From assembly GCF_030272615.1 (NCBI RefSeq), contig NC_081406.1:117872847-117932846 (forward strand): 60,000 nucleotides of DNA, written 5' to 3'. The translations under genes and the position numbers were made by a program. Of this stretch, positions 23,201-35,639 are shown piece after piece. The notes beneath the pieces were generated by a model that was not told where the DNA came from, ran no database searches, and saw nothing but the letters and a program-made list of their open reading frames with translations. Within the stretch, counting starts at the first letter, position 1, and each line of letters begins with the position of its first letter. The stretch comes from Cryptomeria japonica. Its lineage: Eukaryota > Streptophyta > Pinopsida > Cupressales > Cupressaceae.

Positions 23201-24095
23201 TCTCTTTCATATATGGCAGACTATTTAGTGCATCTTTGAGAATTTGATTCAAAATTTAATGTATTTAAATACGTTTACTAGTGTAACTTGTCTCGCTATT
23301 CGAAATGGTTACTTTCACAACCAATTTTATAATAGTTGAAACGTAAACAACAAATTAAAATATCAAAGATAATTCTAAGACATTGAGGAAGAACCTTTCA
23401 TTTCTTCAAGGATGTGAAGAAAGTAATTCTATTGATTTTAGAGAAGATATGAATATACAATAGAAATTAAAAAAGATAGTTCAAAATTTTGGAAATATAT
23501 GTTTTGTTTTTGTGTTTAACTATGATATATACTTTTGCTTTATCAATTACAATTAAGTTGCCATAAATCTTGGTTCAAATTACTATACTGTATGTTTGGC
23601 ATTTGAGTTTAATTGCAAAATAATTTTTCTTTATCAATCAAGAATTAAGATTGAATTACCTTGTAGGATTTGTTGGGAGTTGAGTCTTTATATATGTTTG
23701 TGACAAAAAAATTCTAATATTGTGATTTCAGACAAAGAAATTATTAAGTCCCTTGATGGGTGCATATCAGAATTGGAAAAGCTGAAATAGAATGCAATAT
23801 CATCAGAGGAGCAGCAATTCTTCTTCGAAGACCTAAAGATTTAAATAGCAAGAAATTCAATTTAGTAGAATGAAACGTGTAAGTTGAGTTATCAAATTGG
23901 TATTGGATAGTTTAGCAAATGAGCTGATATGGACCATGATATGTTGATTTTGTTGTATGAAATACATCCTTCATATATATTGAAGCCAAGGTAGAGGAAC
24001 AATTAGAGTAGACATATATTTGTATGAAAAGAAGGCTAACCAACATATTAAAGCACCAATTAGAATAGACATATATTTGTATGAGAATAAGATTA
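20207..24095. other. AT-rich non-coding region
   Basis: No gene is supported. It holds a (TA)n run at 21284-21301, a 35-bp direct repeat (AAATACATCATTTTAAATCC at 21861 and 21896, with a weaker third copy near 21975), and a GC-richer patch at 20870-21170 containing GGAAGCTTCC and TATATAAAC (21157-21165) that could be a promoter but has no open frame after it. Confidence 0.5.
23998..24095. repeat. Imperfect tandem repeat that was the target of Copia-2
   Basis: CAATTAGAGTAGACATATAT... (from 23999) is repeated as CAATTAGAATAGACATATAT... (from 24056). The first unit continues GGCTAACCAACATATTAAA; the second is cut by Copia-2 and its continuation GGTTAACCATCATATTAAA lies at 33578, on the far side of the element. 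Confidence 0.8.
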
Positions 24096-26042
24096 TGTTA
24101 CCCTTAGCTATCCTTGGTGACAAAAGGGGTGCCATTTAATTGGTCTTGTTATAGACAGTTTGTAATATATTTGTAAAAAGTATTGGTTCAATACTACTAG
24201 CAAATATATGATGTGGGTCCTCTTAGTGCGATGACATGAAGATGAGGTGGCATTTTTAAGTGAATTTGGTTGATATTTTTTAAGATGCGGATTTCAAACT
24301 AGTGTTAAGAAACAAAAGTATTTTGTTGGAAGTAAATTAAAAATCTTTCGAAAGATTTTCTCCAACTGATATTATCAAACCCTAATACATCTGCCGCCAT
24401 GAGCTTCACTCCAGCAGTTACAGGGCAAAATATTGCCGTATTTTGGTTATGGGTTTTTGGTATGACAATCTGCAAGGTTAAATGAGTTGAATGGTGGTGT
24501 TAGTTGCCGATTTCAATGGGATTTTGTGCACATATTTAGGATTTCATTCTCCGGTGCATCTCTTCAAAAGAATAGGTAATATCGTTTCAAAATACTCTCG
24601 TTCTTACAATTTTCAGGTAGATATCTGAGATTCTTTAAATTATAAATGATAAATAATTCAAAGTTTCATGGGTTGCTTTGAAAATTTTCAACGTTCTGTT
24701 ATTTTTTAAAATTCCAATAAAAAAAGAAAAGATTTTACAGTTGCAAGGATTTATGTTTTTATTGAAATCATTTTTGTTGATTTCGTTACAAAGAGGATAA
24801 TTTCTTTTCCTTTTTGATCAAACCCTTGTGAGGGTTTCGTTATCCATTTTCGAAAGTCATAGATGATGTGGAAGACTAGTCTGGGAACTTCACAATTTTG
24901 TTTATATTTAAAACTGAGCAGTTTTTTTTTATATATCAAAAGGAAGTTGTTAACAGAAAATACAGTTCTCTTTCTATTACAAAGAACAGGTTAGTTGATT
25001 CAATTATTGATTAAACCCTTACCCAGGGTGGCTAACCCTATACGAGGGTTACTCTTGAAGACAATCTTTGATCATTTTTTGAAGAACACATTGAATTATA
25101 TATCTTTTTTGGTAACAGGACTTTAAAAAAAATAAAGCAAAGAGAGAGATAGAGAGACTTGAACAAGAAAATTAGTAAAAAGAAGATTGACAGACATTTT
25201 CTTTTTCATAGAGTGTTCTGGACTATTAATCTGTTTTGTAGAGTACTTGATGCCACTGAGGTTGGAGTTATTATTGTTATCCAGAGATTGAGTGTACTCT
25301 CTTTGATTGTGTTTAAAATTTAAAAATATCATTCTCTGTCTACTATACAGAGATATGAAGGACATTGTTGCAATTTTTTTTAGTGGGAATCATTTGCATA
25401 GATTGACAGATTATTATACTCGCTCCAACCATTGATAGTTTTGTGACTACAGAACATAGTGCAATCATAAAAGTACCAGTGATTGTAGTTTGAGTTGGCA
25501 ATTTTTGATGTTGTATAAGGAAGAGGGATTGGTGCTCCTTGAGGCCTTGTGGCTTGTAAATTTTGTGTACTGAGTTGGTCTGAAATAATACAAGGAATCT
25601 TTTACCGAGTGGTTTTCCACTCACGAAAATTATGGTGTTATGTGTCCAATCTTGTATCATTTTGTTTCACATGCTCTAATATTGTAGATCTTTTATTATT
25701 TTTCTTTCTCTCTCTACTGTGTTTAACTGTATGGTATATAATTTTTCCAAATCATATTTAGATGTTGCGTGTTTTGTGAAAAGTGGCAAAATCATCTTGT
25801 TTTCAGAAAGCTTAAATCAAAGATTATCTGTCTATTCTTATTATTGAATGGTCATTTTACATACTTTGTTAACAGTGTTGTTTTTACAATGTTTAGTCAT
25901 ATTTTGGTAAACTTACAACTCATGTGTTCAATGTCATTCACCTGTTGTTAATCAAGATAGTCTTTTTCAAAGTTTTTTTTGAGTCAAAATTGTGACACTC
26001 TAATTCACCCCGCCCCCTCTCAGAGTGTCTCCACTTCCAACA
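24096..26042 (+). repeat. Copia-2 5' LTR
   Basis: Starts TGTTACCCTTAG and ends CACTTCCAACA. Near its end is a C-rich tract (CACCCCGCCCCCTCTC) flanked by an inverted repeat, GACACTCT at 25994-26001 with AGAGTGTC at 26022-26029. Confidence 0.95.
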
Positions 26043-26044
26043 AG

Positions 26045-26056
26045 TGGTATTAGAGC
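26045..26056 (+). promoter_or_regulatory. Copia-2 primer-binding site
   Basis: TGGTATTAGAGC, two bases after the LTR, differs by one base from the tRNA-iMet complement typical of copia elements. Confidence 0.92.
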
Positions 26057-26117
26057 ATAGGGTCCCTTCATATAGGTCTATTCTAGGGATTGTTCCTAGT
26101 CTTTTGGAAGTTTAATC

Positions 26118-27764
26118 ATGGCTCATTCACAAGAAGGTGTCTCTCTTTCAAGAGCTCCCCTCTTTGATGGCATGGATTATGTATTTTGGAAAATCAGGAT
26201 GGAAACATAGTTGATCTCTGTTGATGTAAATGTGTGGAACATTGTTACCATAAAATAAGTTGTTCCCACATCTATTCCTTCAGATCTTGATGCTAAAACT
26301 CAATATGAGTTAAATGCTAGAGCTAAGCATGCTCTCTTGTGTGGTCTCACCAAGGATGTGTTTGTTAAAGTTATGCATTGTGCTTCTGCTCATTAAATAT
26401 GGAACAAGCTTGAAACTATTTATCAAGGTGATGAAGAGGTCAAAGAATCTAAAATTATCACACTCAAGAATTAGTTTGAGCCTTTGAGAATGAAAGAAGA
26501 TGAAACAATTGCAAATTATTTTCTTAGAATTGATGAGGTTGTGAATTCTAGAAGAGGTCTTGGTGAAAATATAGATGAAAAAGATGTTGTAAGAAAGGTC
26601 ATTAGAACTCTGCTACCTATGTTTGAAACTAAGGTATCAACATTACAAGAAAAGAAGAGTTTTTCTATAATGTCCCTTGACATCTTACAAAGCATACTCA
26701 CAGCCTATGAAATGAGGATAGGTAGTAATCCTTTTGCTTCTAAAGAATCTGCTTTTAAAGTCGAAAAGAAAGAAGAACTTGATAGTGAATCTGAACTATC
26801 AGATGCTATAGAAGCCCTTCTAGTTAGAAAGTTGAAAAAGAAATATAAGGGAAAAATACCCTTTAAATGCTTCAATTGCGGCAAAGCTGGACACTTTGCT
26901 GCTCAATGTCCTCTGAGTGATCAAAACAGTGAAGAAGAAAAAAATTTCAAAAAGAAAAAATGGAGCCCTAAAAAGAAATTCAATCCTTTTCAGAAAAAGA
27001 AGAGTCTTTTTATAAAAGAAGATTCTGAAAATGATTCAGACGACTCACCTTCTGAAGGTGATGAAACTTTGTTTATGGCTGAGATAGAAACTTCCACAAA
27101 GAAAGATATGGTTAACATATCAGAAAATCAATCTGATGATTTAGATCAAAGTGAAATTGATCTTGAAGGAGAATTACTTTGTGCTCTCAAATAAATCAAA
27201 AGACTAAAGAAGCTTGTAGCTTCACATGAAAGTGAAAATCAGATTTGGCAAATTGAATTAAAAGAGTCAAAGCAAACAATTGAAGATATGAAAGTCTTAC
27301 TTGCTGGTAGTGACTTGAAAGTTAACACTTTGGAATAGCAAGCTAGTTCTTTGTATAAATAGATTGAGCAATATGAAAGAACAATACACTTAAATAAAAT
27401 CCTAGAAAAACAAAAACAACACAAGAACTTGACTAGTATAGGCTTCAAAAAGACTGAATCATCAAAACAAATCACTAAGTCTGCAAACAGAAAGCAATCA
27501 TAGATTTACAACAGGATGACACCATTTAAGTTTGGATTCTTTTATGGCTATTGCTTCTATTGCAATAAGTTTGGCCATAAGGTCAACACTTGCAGATTTT
27601 TGCAACATAGAACTCCTATGTTTGGATACAATCAAGCCTATGGCTTTTCAAACACAATGAAGTGCATTAAATGTAACACCTTTGGACATACTTCCTCTCA
27701 ATGCAAATCAAAGGCAAACATTCATAAGGTGTGGAAACAAAAGTTTGTTCCTAGTACTGAATAG
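26118..27764 (+). pseudogene. Copia-2 gag with three CCHC zinc knuckles
   Basis: Begins at ATG 26118 (MAHSQEGVSLSRAPLFDG), with early stops near 26209, 26257, 26395 and 26472, then an open stretch of 236 residues (26484-27194) covering the UBN2 gag core (MKEDETIANYFLRIDEVV, IRTLLPMFETKV) and the first knuckle CFNCGKAGHFAAQC. After a stop at 27192-27194 a Glu/Lys-rich coiled-coil stretch with further stops leads to two more knuckles, CFYCNKFGHKVNTC and CIKCNTFGHTSSQC (about 27552-27714). The first knuckle binds packaged RNA in relatives; the second pair sits just before the protease. Confidence 0.9.
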
Positions 27765-27767
27765 TCT

Positions 27768-29243
27768 ATGATAGTGCAAACTACATTCCTTTCAAGTAAG
27801 AAGTCATTGTGGGTGTTGGACAATGGCTATTCACACCATATGACAGGAGACAGAAATAATTTTTTTCATTTTGAAGACTTTGATGGAGGTTTTGTTAGAT
27901 TTGGTGATAATTCAGGAGCCTTTGTCAGAGTTAAGGGTACATTATTATTGAATGATGATACTCTAATACATTATGTGTATTTTGTTGAAGGATTGAAACA
28001 CAACCTGCTAAGTGTTAGCAGATTTGTGATAGTGGTTATAATGTGTCCTTTACTTCTCAAGGTTGTGCTATCAAAACTAAGTCTAGTAAGATTGTAGCTG
28101 CTGGTTTGAGAACAATTGGCAATGTTTATAACCTGCTTGACTCCACAAACTGTGAAGTCAATGAAGGCATGTATCTTATGGGTCAAGTAGAGGAAAACTG
28201 GCTGTGGCACAAGCACTTGGGACATATGAACTTTGATAATTTGGTTCGAATCAGCAAGAATCAGAATGTTAGAGGCTTACCTATTTTGAGTAAACCAACA
28301 AACTTTATGTGCAAAGAGTGTTTGAAAGGTAAATAGACAAAAGTGTCTTTTAAATCTAAAGAATACTCTTCTACTAGACCATTACAACTTGTTCACGTAG
28401 ATTTATATGGTCCAACTAGGACACAATCCATTAATGGTGAAAATTATTTCATGCTCTTTGTGGATGATTATACAAGAATGGTATGGGTCACTTTTATCAA
28501 ACACAAATCTAAAGCTTTTGACAAATTTAAATTTTTTTAGGAAAATGGTTGAATGGGAAACTGATCTAAAATTATGATGCTTAAGATTAGATAAGGGTGG
28601 TGAATTTACTTCACAAGAAATCATAGATTATTGTGAGAGACATGGCATTAAAAGACAATATGCTGCTACCTAGACACCTCAACAGAATGGGGTGGTTGAA
28701 AGAAAAAATAGAATAGTCAAAGAGATGGCTCGCACAATGCTGAATGAAGCAAATCTGCCAGATAGATATTTGAAAGAAGTTGTTCACACAATAATTTACA
28801 TTCTGAATCATGTGCAAATTAGGGTAAAATCCACCTTTACTCCTTATGATCTCTTGTATGGTAAAGCTGCTTCAATTAAATACTTCAAGATTTTTGGTTG
28901 CAAATGTTATATAAAAAGAGATGAAGAGAATCTAGGCAGCTTTGATGCTAAGACTGATGAGGGTATCTTTCTTGGATACTCTAGTCACAGTAAAGCTTAT
29001 AGATGTATCAATGATAGATTGAACAAAATTGTTGAAATTGTTAAAGTGAGATTTGATGAGCAATTTCTTCTAAGTGATGGCATGCAAGATATTGAAGAGG
29101 ATATTCTAGTGAGACTAGAACAAGTTCCTAAATCTGCTGAAGTAGAAATTTTAGATGAGAAGAGTCCTCCATCAAGTCCTAAAGCAGAAATTCCTCTACA
29201 TACATCCTCTAGAATCATTACTAAAAGATATCCTCAAAGTTAG
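27768..29243 (+). pseudogene. Copia-2 protease and integrase
   Basis: The protease motif reads WVLDNGYSHHMT, with Asn in place of the Ser of D-S-G and Tyr in place of Cys. A frameshift near 28040-28097 leads into the integrase zinc region (LWHKHLGHMNFDNL, CKECLKGK), then a stop at 28336-28338. The integrase core follows in pieces: VHVDLYGPTRTQ, FVDDYTRMVWVTF, a damaged RLDKGGEFTS-like block near 28590 with stops, and PQQNGVVERKNR (28677-28712). The C-terminal part (KYFKIFGCKCYIKRD, DEGIFLGYSSHSKAY) is open to 29243. Confidence 0.9.
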
Positions 29244-29255
29244 ATTATTGGTAAA

Positions 29256-30888
29256 ATGGATGTAGGAATCTTGACTAGGAGAAGAGAAAAAACTCGTGAA
29301 CAAGATCAAATGGCTGAGCATTGCAGTCTGGTAACTGATTTTGAACCTAAGTTTGTTTCTGAAGCACTTGTTGATGAGTGTTGGCTGAATGCAATGCAAG
29401 ATGAAATCAGTCAAATAGAAAAGAATAAAACCTGGGACCTAGTGCCTAGACTAGATGATAAAAATATTATAGGGGGTGAATGGATTTTCAGAAATAAACT
29501 TGATGAATCCGGTAAAGTTGTTAGGAATAAAGCACACTTTGTGTGTAAAGGCTATGCACAAGAAGAAGGTATATATTTTGGTGAAACATTTGCACTTGTT
29601 ACTAGGCTAGAGTCAATACGAATATTTCTGGCATACTCCTGTTATAAAAAAATTTAAAGTTTATCAAATGGATGTTAAAACAACATTCCTAAATGGTTAT
29701 CTTGATGAAGAGGTATATATGGAACAACCAGAAAGGTTTGTCTCTGCAGATAAACCTGATTATGTATACAGGTTGAAAAAGGCTCTATATGGCCTTAAAC
29801 AAGCTCCAAGAGCTTGGTACTCTAGGTTGGATGCCCACCTTATAGCAAATGGGTTTACTAGAGGTGGAGTTGACAGCAACTTGTATGTCAAAGTTGAAGG
29901 TAATGATATCTTGGTTGTTGAGGTATATGTGGATGATATCATTTTTTGTTGCAATAATGATTCCTTGTCCAAAAAGTTTTCAAAACTCATGGAATCTAAA
30001 TTTGAAATTTCCATGTTGGGTGAATTAACCTTCTTTCTTGGTCTTCAAGTAGTGCAGCTTGAACAAGGCATTTTTCCGTCACAAACCAAATATGCGAAAG
30101 AAATGCTAAAGAAGTTCAATTTGACAGATTGCAAACCTGTTAGTACTTCAATGGAGACTAGTTGTAAATTGACCAAGTCAGATGACTCACCTGAGGTAAA
30201 TTAATTTGAGTATACATCAATGATAGGCAACATGCTTTATTTAACTACATCTAGGCCTAATTTAATGCATGCAATCTGTTTGGTTTCACGTTTTCAATCT
30301 ACCCCTAAACAATCTCATTTGACTATTGTAAAAAGAATTTTCAAGTACATTCAAGGTACTTTAGACTATGGTTTATGGTATCAACAAAATAATGATTTTA
30401 CTCTTGTTGGTTTTTCGGATGCTGACTGGGCTGGTTGTATAGATGATAGAAAAAGCACCAGTGGTGCAACTTTCTTCCTAGGAGATCGTCTTGTTGCCTG
30501 GCACAACAAAAAGCAAGAATGTGTCACTTTATCAACTGTAGAATCTGAGTATATTGCAGCAACTGCTTGTTGTACCCAGTTAATTTGGATGTCTCATCAA
30601 CTTGCTACTATGGGTATTACAATTGACAAGCCCATCTCTATTTTCTGTGATAATACCAGTGCCATCAATCTTTCCAAGAATCCTGTGATGCACTCTCACA
30701 CTAAACATGTTGCTATTAAATTCCTTTTTTTGTGAGAACAAGTATTGGCTAATGAATTTCAAGTTTTGTATGTACCTTCCTAGGCACAAGTAGCTGATAT
30801 TTTCATAAAATCTTTGTCTAAGGAAGTTTTTGAATGGTTATAGGATAGATTGGGAGTGCTTTCTCACTCTTCTCTTGTCTCCAACTAA
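29256..30888 (+). pseudogene. Copia-2 reverse transcriptase and RNase H
   Basis: Shows the copia reverse transcriptase blocks [39 protein letters not shown] and the active site VYVDDIIF (about 29923-29946), with a frame change at 29655-29667 and a stop at 30202-30204. RNase H follows: [45 protein letters not shown]. Stops lie at about 30733, 30781 and 30841. It ends with LGVLSHSSLVSN and TAA at 30886-30888. Confidence 0.93.
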
Positions 30889-30984
30889 TGCATGAATTGA
30901 GGGGAAGCTTTTCTCTCCACAAGAAGCAATCTATTGCTTTACCCTTTGTCCTTAAGACAAAAAGGGGGAGATAGTTTTGACATC

Positions 30985-31260
30985 ATTGATAGTGGCATTT
31001 CATTTTAGTTTTGACAGATTGGTAATAAATTTCAATTTGATGATAAAGGGGGAGATAGTTTTGACATCATTGACAGTGGCATTTCATTGATAGTGGCATT
31101 TCATTTTAGTTTTGACAGATTGGTAATACATTTCAATTTGATGATAGTGGCATTTCATTTCAATTTTGACAAATTGGTAATACATTTCAATTTGATGAGA
31201 GTGGCATTTCGTTTTAGTTTTGACAGATTGGTAATACATTTCAATTTGATGATAGTGGAA
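30985..31260 (+). repeat. 54-bp tandem repeat in the Copia-2 3' untranslated region
   Basis: The unit GTGGCATTTCATTTTAGTTT... through GATGATA is 54 bp. Three close copies lie at about 31093-31146, 31147-31200 and 31201-31254; one more diverged copy from about 30994 is followed by AAAGGGGGAGATAG, and a short copy sits at about 31075. The short open frames over it are a by-product of the repeat. Confidence 0.85.
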
Positions 31261-31604
31261 TTTCATTCATTTGTTGATGACTCACATTACAGTTGGTTCT
31301 AATCCTTTATCGATGATAGTGAAATTTGCATTTGGTTCACAGTCACATTTTATTTATTATTATGGACAATTGACAGGTTCACTATATTTGAGTATCACTG
31401 ACAAGTTTATTATTACATCTGTTCATTGTTCATTATAGGTTTAGTATTACATCTGTGTATTGATAGGTTCATTATGTGACAGATATTGACAGATTTTCAT
31501 GATCAGTAATTTGCTTTGGTTTTTGGTGCATCTCACCTTTCTGTTCTCTGTTAGTTAAAAGGCATGTACAAGTCAATGATGGCATGATTTTTGCCATCAC
31601 AGAC

Positions 31605-31616
31605 AAAGGGGGAGTT
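31605..31616 (+). promoter_or_regulatory. Copia-2 polypurine tract
   Basis: AAAGGGGGAGTT directly precedes the 3' LTR. Similar AAAGGGGGAGATAG strings occur at about 30959 and 31047, which look like second copies carried by the repeats. Confidence 0.85.
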
Positions 31617-33577
31617 TGTTACCCTTAGTTGTTCTTGGTGACAAAAAGGGTGCCATTTAATTGGTCTTGTTATCAACAGTTTGTAATATATTTGTAAAAT
31701 ATTTTTGTTCAGTACTGCCAGCAAATATATGATGTGGGTCCTCTTAGTGCGATGACATGAAGATGAGGTGGCATTTTTAAGTGACTTTGGTTGATATTTT
31801 TTAAGATGTGGATTTCAAACAAGCATTAAAAAACAAAAGTATTTTGTTGGAAGTAAATTAAAACTCTTTCAAAAGCTTTTCTTCAGCTGAGCTTATCAAA
31901 CCCTAATACATCTACCACCATGAGTTTCACTCCAACAGTTACAAGGCAAAATATTGCCGGATTCTGGTTATGGGTTTATGGTATGACAATCTGCAAGGTT
32001 AAACGTGTCAAATGGTGGTCTTAGTTGCTGATTTCAATGGGATTTTGTGCAGATATTTAGGATTTCATTCTTCGGTACATATCTTCAAAAGAACAGGTAA
32101 TATCGTTTCAAAATACTCTTGTTCTTATAGTTTTCAGGGAGATATCTAAGATTCTTCGAATTATAAATGATAAATAATTCAAAGTTTAGTGGGTTTCTTT
32201 GAAAATTTTCAACACTCTGTTATTTCTAAAAATTCCAATCAAAAAGAAAAGATTTTACAATTGCAAGGTTTTATGTTTTTGATGAAATCATTTTTGTTGA
32301 TTTCGTTACAAAGAGGATAATTTCTTTTCTTTTTTGATCAAACCCTTGTGAGGGTTTTGGTAACCATTTTTGAAAGTCATAGATGATGTGGAAGACTATT
32401 TTGGGAACTTCACAATTTTGTTTATATTTAAAACTGAGCAGTTTTTTTTATATATATCAAAAGGAAGTTGTTAAATGAAAATATAGTTCTCTTTCTATTA
32501 TAAAGAACAAGTTAGTTGATTCAGTTATTGATTAAACCCTAACCCAAGGTGGGTAACCCTATACAAGCGTTACTCTTGAATATAGCCTTTGATCATTTTC
32601 TAAAGAACACATTGAATTATATATGATTTTTGGTAACAGGACTTTAAAAAAAAAACAGAGAGAAAGATAGAGAGACTTGAACAAGAAAATTAGTAAAAAG
32701 AAGATTGACAGACATTTTGTTTTTCATAGTGTTCTGGACTGTTAATCTATTTTGTAGAGTACTTGATGCCACTGAGGTTGGAGTTATTATTGTTATCTAG
32801 AGATTGAGTGTACTCTCTCTGATTGTGTTTAAAATTTAAAAATATCATTCTCTATTTGCTATACAGAGATATGAAGGACATTGTTGCAATTTTTTTTAGT
32901 GGGAATCATTTCCACAGATTGACAGATTATTATACTCAATCCAACCATTGATAGTTTTGTGACTGCAGAGCATAGTGCAATCATAAAGGTACCAGTGATT
33001 GTAGCTTGAGTTGGCAATTTTTGGTGTTGTATAAGGAAGAGGGTTTGGTACTCCTTGAGGCCTTGTGGCTTCTAAATTTTGCATAATGATTTGGTGTGAA
33101 ATAATACAAGGAATCTTTTACCGAGTGCTTTTTCTACCCCAAGAGGGTTTTGCACTCATGAAAATTATGGTGTTATGTGTCCAATCTTGTCTCATTTTGT
33201 TTCACATGCTCTGATACTTTAGATCCTTTGCTATTTTTCTTTCTCTCTCTACTGTGTTTAACTATATGGTATATAATCTTTGCAAATCATATTTAGATGT
33301 TGTGTGTTTTGTGAAAAGTGGCAAAATCATCTTGTTTTCAAAAAGTTTAAATCAAAGATTATCTGTCTGTTCTTATTATTGAATGGTCATTTTACATACT
33401 TTGTTAACAGTGTTGTTTTTACAATGTTTATTCATATTTGGGTAAACTTACAACTCATGTGTTCAATGTCATTCACCTGTTGATAGTCAAGATAGTCTTT
33501 TTCAATGTTTTTTTCAGTCAAAATTGTGACACTCTGATTCACCCCCCGCCCCTCTCAGAGTGTCTCCACTTCCAACA
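31617..33577 (+). repeat. Copia-2 3' LTR
   Basis: Copy of 24096-26042 with the same TGTTACCC start and TTCCAACA end. Its U5 inverted repeat is a perfect 10-bp pair, GACACTCTGA (33528-33537) and TCAGAGTGTC (33555-33564). Confidence 0.95.
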
Positions 33578-33582
33578 GGTTA

Positions 33583-35639
33583 ACCATCATATTAAAACAT
33601 ATTAAATCATCTGGAAATCAATTTATATCAATAGGATAGGCTTACGAAATAATATGAAAAAATCGAAGCTAGTTTAGCAAATTCGAAGGCATTGGACAAT
33701 TGATTTTTAACTCTTAAAAATGCTTTCATTCAATTTTATAGAGAAACACTTTGCCAGAGTTTATGGACTATTGAAGCAGAATAGAAAGAGTTTGTTGAAT
33801 TAGGTCACATTTAGTTTAGTAGATTGGTTGAGCTAGACCTAATACTCTTTTATATTTGTGACCCTACTTTCAAATGGATCAGCACTAACTTGGATGAATG
33901 ATCAAAGTAGACATAATCATTACCAATTCTTGTAAAGTAATAGGTGTTTAAGAAGTTATCAAATAGATCACTGCCAGTTGAGTAAAATTGTACCAAAAAT
34001 AACCTCAAAATTTCAAATTTGTACATAGTATTAGTAGCCTTCAAGAATCAAAGATAAAACAAGGCTACAAACAAGAGTAACAGGAATGTTATCAATCATC
34101 CCTTCCTAATGAAGAATATTATCAGAGATTAGATTCCTCTCCTTAACTAGAGAATTGGGTGTGTGATTAGCAAGAAGATCTGCCATTGCCAATCCAAGCA
34201 CAATCTTCAGATATTGAATCTAGACTTTATAAATATAAAACCCTAACAATAAAAAACACAGAATGAGCTCCCGAATATTAAGGAAAGCATAGAAGAAAGC
34301 TGAAATGAGAAATAATTTCTAGTGCAAAAGAGTAATTTAAAAATATCACTAAAATGAAATACTTTATGCTTGGTGAATTTTTTTGGAACACTACTTGATT
34401 GAACAATTCACTCAATAAGAGTATTTATGCAAAGTTAGGGTGGTGGTTAAGTAGCAGAAAGGAACAACGAGGTAGTGGATAAATTAAAGCATTCAGATGG
34501 TAATGGATTATGTTCCCGAGATATTTTGGTAGAGTATTAAAAATGAAACTGTATGGATATGGTTTGGAGTTTAGAATAGCAGATGTAAAGAGAAAATCAC
34601 TATATTCTTGCCACATGTATTCAATAATTAACCTATTTCTTAGGCAGTCTCTATTTTTTCGTTCACCTAAGAATGGTTAAACAATTGACAAAGCCATGAT
34701 ACAGGTATCACAGGAAGATCTGGACTGGCAAGTCCACTTAAAACAAAGCCTACTAGCTAATAAAATAGTTTTCAAATAATATAAAAAATTCAAAATAATA
34801 AAATTGTTTTAAATTTATGTTTCATATTTTTATAATAAATATATTTAAGATGCTTATATTAATTAAAAATTATTTTATAAAATTTAATTAAAAAATAAAT
34901 TTTAAATTTTATTAATTTAACTATTTGTAAAAAAGCTTAATATGATTATTAATTTTTACTTTGTGCAACATTAAATTTTAATTGCCAATACTGATGGAAA
35001 AAAAATAATTAAATTATTAGTGAGAAATAATTGAATGATAAAACATAAATATAATATAGTTAAGTTTTTATCTCTAGAAATAATGTTGAAGAATATAACA
35101 TGATGTTAAACCAAAATCTATTTGTCTTGGGATAGAATATGATAATGTTTATGTGATAAATCTCTTGATATTATTATAGCCTTTAGTTTCTAGATAGGTA
35201 AATCTTATCACTATAGATCACTTTTACATAGCACAAATTTGTCATGCAACTTGGATATGATAAAGCAAAATGCCAATTTTTGCTCCCTTGTTGACTATGA
35301 TCTCTATATTTTGTTAATTATTAAATGACAATATTTTAAAATGCATTAGAGAGATTGCCGGATAACAAAATTAATATTCTAAATGTTTCCTAGAAAGAAA
35401 GTTAAGATACATAAGGTGTGTACTCAGGAAAAAATAAATAGGATCGTCTATCTTTATTCTAAATGTGATCAAGTTATGGCCTAAAAGGTTATGTTGAGTT
35501 AAAAGGTTATGATAAAGAAATAATTTAGCATAGAAAAAAACTCTCCCTAGAGTCAAAGCTAGTTTGAGAAAAAACAAAGATCAATCAATCCTAAGATTGA
35601 ACCTTTGATGAAAAGATAACTCAAAAAATTAATTAAATT
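33583..35639. other. AT-rich non-coding region
   Basis: Continues the host sequence interrupted by Copia-2 (GGTTAACCATCATATTAAA). The stretch 34740-35050 is extremely A+T rich. No coding, RNA or repeat structure is recognised. Confidence 0.5.

Larger units (their letters stand above)
24096..33577 (+). mobile_element. Copia-2: full-length, decayed Ty1/copia retrotransposon
   Basis: A 9482-bp element flanked by GATTA (24091-24095) and GGTTA (33578-33582). It has 1.95-kb LTRs, a primer site and purine tract in the right places, and gag-pol in copia order. Over the first 300 bases the two LTRs differ at roughly 9% of positions by eye, so it is older than Copia-1. The many stops and frameshifts agree. 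The size, the extra zinc knuckles and the long 3' untranslated region with tandem repeats resemble the larger plant copia lineages. Confidence 0.95.

Noticed and set aside
31093-31254. Regular repeats considered as a CRISPR array
   Set aside because: Units are contiguous with no unique spacers, and the setting is a plant retrotransposon.
31084-31302. Repetitive small proteins on both strands
   Set aside because: By-products of the 54-bp tandem repeat, whose length is a multiple of three.
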